DNA from: Yponomeuta sedellus | Lineage: Eukaryota > Arthropoda > Insecta > Lepidoptera > Yponomeutidae | Reading direction: 5' to 3' | DNA length: 64,000 nt | NCBI GenBank assembly: GCA_934045075.1 | Contig: OW203751.1 | Location: 4,289,822-4,353,821, forward strand | Part shown: positions 62,223 through 64,000 of the stretch, piece by piece | How the letters are laid out: each line of letters opens with the position of its first letter | Numbering within the stretch: position 1 is the first letter of the stretch | Position numbers and translations under genes: made by a program | The notes under the pieces: model-generated | The model's database searches: none | What the model saw: the letters and a program-made list of their open reading frames with translations, nothing else | Told to the model about the DNA's origin: nothing

Positions 62223-62687
62223 TCATTTTTAATATTCAAATCTTAGCATAAAAGATTATTACACGATTCATACCAATTTTTTTGAATTCCGTCACAGATA
62301 CTATAACAGATTAGTACCCGCCATAGTGTTGCCAACGACTCACAGAATGATATCGCCGTTTTTCAAAGCTTAAGTAGCCTAAAGTAGCCCAATTTTTGCC
62401 AAGGTAGCCTAAATAAGTAGCCTAAACTCAAAACGTTAAAAATAAAATAAAAAGATAGTTTTGAAAAATAATTTTCTAGGTATTTACTTTTTTTTTAAAG
62501 TTGTTATTGTAATGTACAATTTAAAACATATTTTGCTTTAAAAATATACTATTCTTAAAGACTGTAGACTTAAACACTAGTATATATAAAGCAAATTACT
62601 ATTTACATAATCTAAAATAAAAATAATGTACACAACAGATACTGCTTCATCTCCTATTAGCAACAGCAAAGAATCTCCTAGCTTTAA

Positions 62688-63176
62688 GCCCGCAGTACAC
62701 AATGGCCCATGCTGGCCCACTGCTCGCCATTGCCAATTGTAGGCCACGATCACTTGCTGTTTACACAATGGCGCGTGGCTCATTGCTGTCTGGCAAACCA
62801 CTTGCGATGGACGTGGAAGTAATTGCGGCCGCAGCTATTGGTTTCTTTATTATTTATTTATTTTATTTTTTTATTTATTTACAAGTATTACAGAAGTATG
62901 TACAACAACAAAGTTATTAAAAAAAAGGCGCAACATTACGGGCTCAGATTGATTTAATCAATAACATTGAAGGTCAATTGACTAAACGATGGGCCAATGT
63001 GTAAACAGGGATGGGCCATGCTATGCCACGATTCCTTTGAAGTGTGCCCAAAAAACCGACAACTGTCCGATTGCGCGCCACGATAGGCAATTGTCCGCCA
63101 CTACACACCATTCCCCCGTGTACACTATGGCAATGGCGAGCAGTGGGCCAGCATGGGCCATTGTGTACTGGCCGCA
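62688..63176. mobile_element. TTAA-flanked MITE nested in the hAT-like element
   Basis: TTAA at 62684-62687 and 63177-63180. The ends share a 43-bp exact inverted repeat containing CAGTACACAATGGCCCATGC and TGGCCCACTGCTCGCC. TTAA duplication is characteristic of the piggyBac superfamily. Confidence 0.85.
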
Positions 63177-63202
63177 TTAATAATTTCAACATTTCGACAC
63201 TA

Positions 63203-63461
63203 TAGTCTATTTATTCTTACTGGTCCAATTTAGTAAACAAGATTCTACCCTTAAACTGTGACTTTTTAGTCCAAAACTGCCATATTTCCATAAATGAAGT
63301 AACCTGGAACACTCTTTTAGATAACACGCTGCCAAATTTATAAACATAGTTTATGATAGTTCATGAATTTGCGAGAAAATGTCTAGTTTAGGCATCTAAT
63401 CTCAATTTTAAGGTTAGAATCTTGTTTACTAAATTGGACAAGTAGGAATAAATAGACTGTA
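63203..63461 (+). mobile_element. Mariner-like MITE N, copy 4, nested in the hAT-like element
   Basis: TA-GTCTATTTATTCTTACT...AATAAATAGACTG-TA; very similar to copy 3. Confidence 0.85.
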
Positions 63462-63928
63462 CCTTTTTCTTTTTTTTGTTCAGTTGCCCTCTTAGATAGC
63501 CTAAAAGGCGACTGGTCGCCGTTCACATTTCTTCGTCGCCGATTTTCTATCTGAGTAGCCTAAATGGCGAGAAATCGCCCACGTTGGCAACATTGCCCGC
63601 CAATTAAAGTCGACTTTTTAAATTTTAAATATGGAACTCAAATCGTAATTGTTGCGGCTTATTCCGCTTAAAGAAGTTTGCGCTAAATTCACACTGGCTG
63701 TTTAGAAACTCACATGGCCGCAGCATTTTTTGTAATTAGTTTTTTTAAAAGCCTATTTATTACAACAACTCTTCACAACTGACAGTATAGTTTTATTTTT
63801 AAAGTTCATTCCCGCCCTTGGGTGGGAAGTAATTTGTATGAGTTTTTCCCTCCCTATGGAGGGAACCAGCATTTTCCACCCAATAATCTGATTAAAACAA
63901 CACTACTTTCCGAGTATGAGAAATGAAA

Positions 63929-63954
63929 AAGAGGTTTGCACCGTTACAACCTTT
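63929..63954. repeat. Element P terminal inverted repeat
   Basis: AAGAGGTTTGCACCGTTAC, the right end of element P as at 17374 and 18193. The body is not recognised here. Confidence 0.6.
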
Positions 63955-64000
63955 CTTTTTCTACCACCTACAGCCACCCATTGCTGTGTGAAGGTCTTTT

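Larger units (their letters stand above)
62324..63595. mobile_element. hAT-like non-autonomous element inserted in K
   Basis: TAGTGTTGCCAACG at the left and CGTTGGCAACATTG at the right; TSD CCCGCCA at 62317-62323 and 63596-63602, with the empty site at 10578. Subterminal GTAGCCTAAA repeats occur on both sides, as hAT transposase sites do. The observed TSD is 7 bp, or 8 with one mismatch. Confidence 0.8.
61985..63925. mobile_element. Element K, copy interrupted by two insertions
   Basis: K sequence is present at 61985-62152, 62223-62323 and 63596-63925, in the same order as 10331-10895. The breaks hold a family A derivative and a 1.27-kb hAT-like element. Confidence 0.82.

Overview
The window is eukaryotic nuclear DNA, most likely from a moth or butterfly. 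It is AT-rich, has no prokaryotic gene organisation, and holds no long open reading frame outside simple repeats. It carries several repeat types I associate with Lepidoptera: CATCGTGAGGAAACC repeats, RTE-type LINE 3' ends carrying GTCCAGCAGTGGAC, LINE tails ending in TCTTATCTTA, Helitron-like ends, and CATA and TTCA arrays. The lepidopteran assignment is an inference from repeat style. No host gene can be named. The window is either intergenic or part of a very large intron; two short splice-bounded segments (50542-50583 and 55908-55966, + strand) are the only candidate host exons.

Most of what can be assigned is mobile DNA. The two dominant families are (1) a SINE derived from 5S rRNA, with about two dozen whole or broken copies and target-site duplications (TSDs) visible at 5243-5608 and 23242-23602, and (2) a tRNA-like retroposon, called family A here, found in about twenty places. 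At least eight family A copies are bounded by 11-15 bp direct repeats, and most of those are back-to-back inverted repeats of the tRNA-like part. Smaller families are three other tRNA-headed SINEs (B, C, D), CATCGTGAGGAAACC repeats (E, F), a CATA-capped repeat (H), and several MITE families: mariner-like with TA target sites, M, S, a TTAA-type, a hAT-like one and others.

Layout: 0-5 kb holds repeats A, B, F, H and a three-level nest at 3.7-4.26 kb. 5-8 kb holds 5S-SINEs. A 24-bp minisatellite occupies 8.06-9.24 kb and a CATA array 9.88-10.08 kb. 10.3-10.9 kb is element K. 11.98-14.45 kb is a nearly exact 1236-bp tandem duplication. 15-18.3 kb has LINE and Helitron remnants. 19-24 kb holds palindromic family A copies and a retroposed sequence with a 12-bp TSD. 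23-34 kb is a mosaic of SINEs, MITEs and LINE fragments. 34219-37637 is an intact non-autonomous LTR retrotransposon on the minus strand, with LTRs identical by eye, sitting inside a TTCA array. 38-50 kb is a further mosaic. 50.5 kb holds the candidate recursive-splice site or micro-exon, next to a tRNA-Glu-like SINE head and a second CATA array. 51-58 kb has MITEs and a 46-bp tandem repeat split by a 499-bp element. 62-64 kb is a second copy of K, interrupted by a hAT-like element that itself contains a TTAA-type MITE and a mariner-like MITE.

There is no operon logic. The relations are parasitic: SINEs presumably borrow LINE machinery, MITEs borrow transposases encoded elsewhere, and insertions land inside older insertions. 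All coordinates and alignments were read by eye, so boundaries may be off by a few bases.
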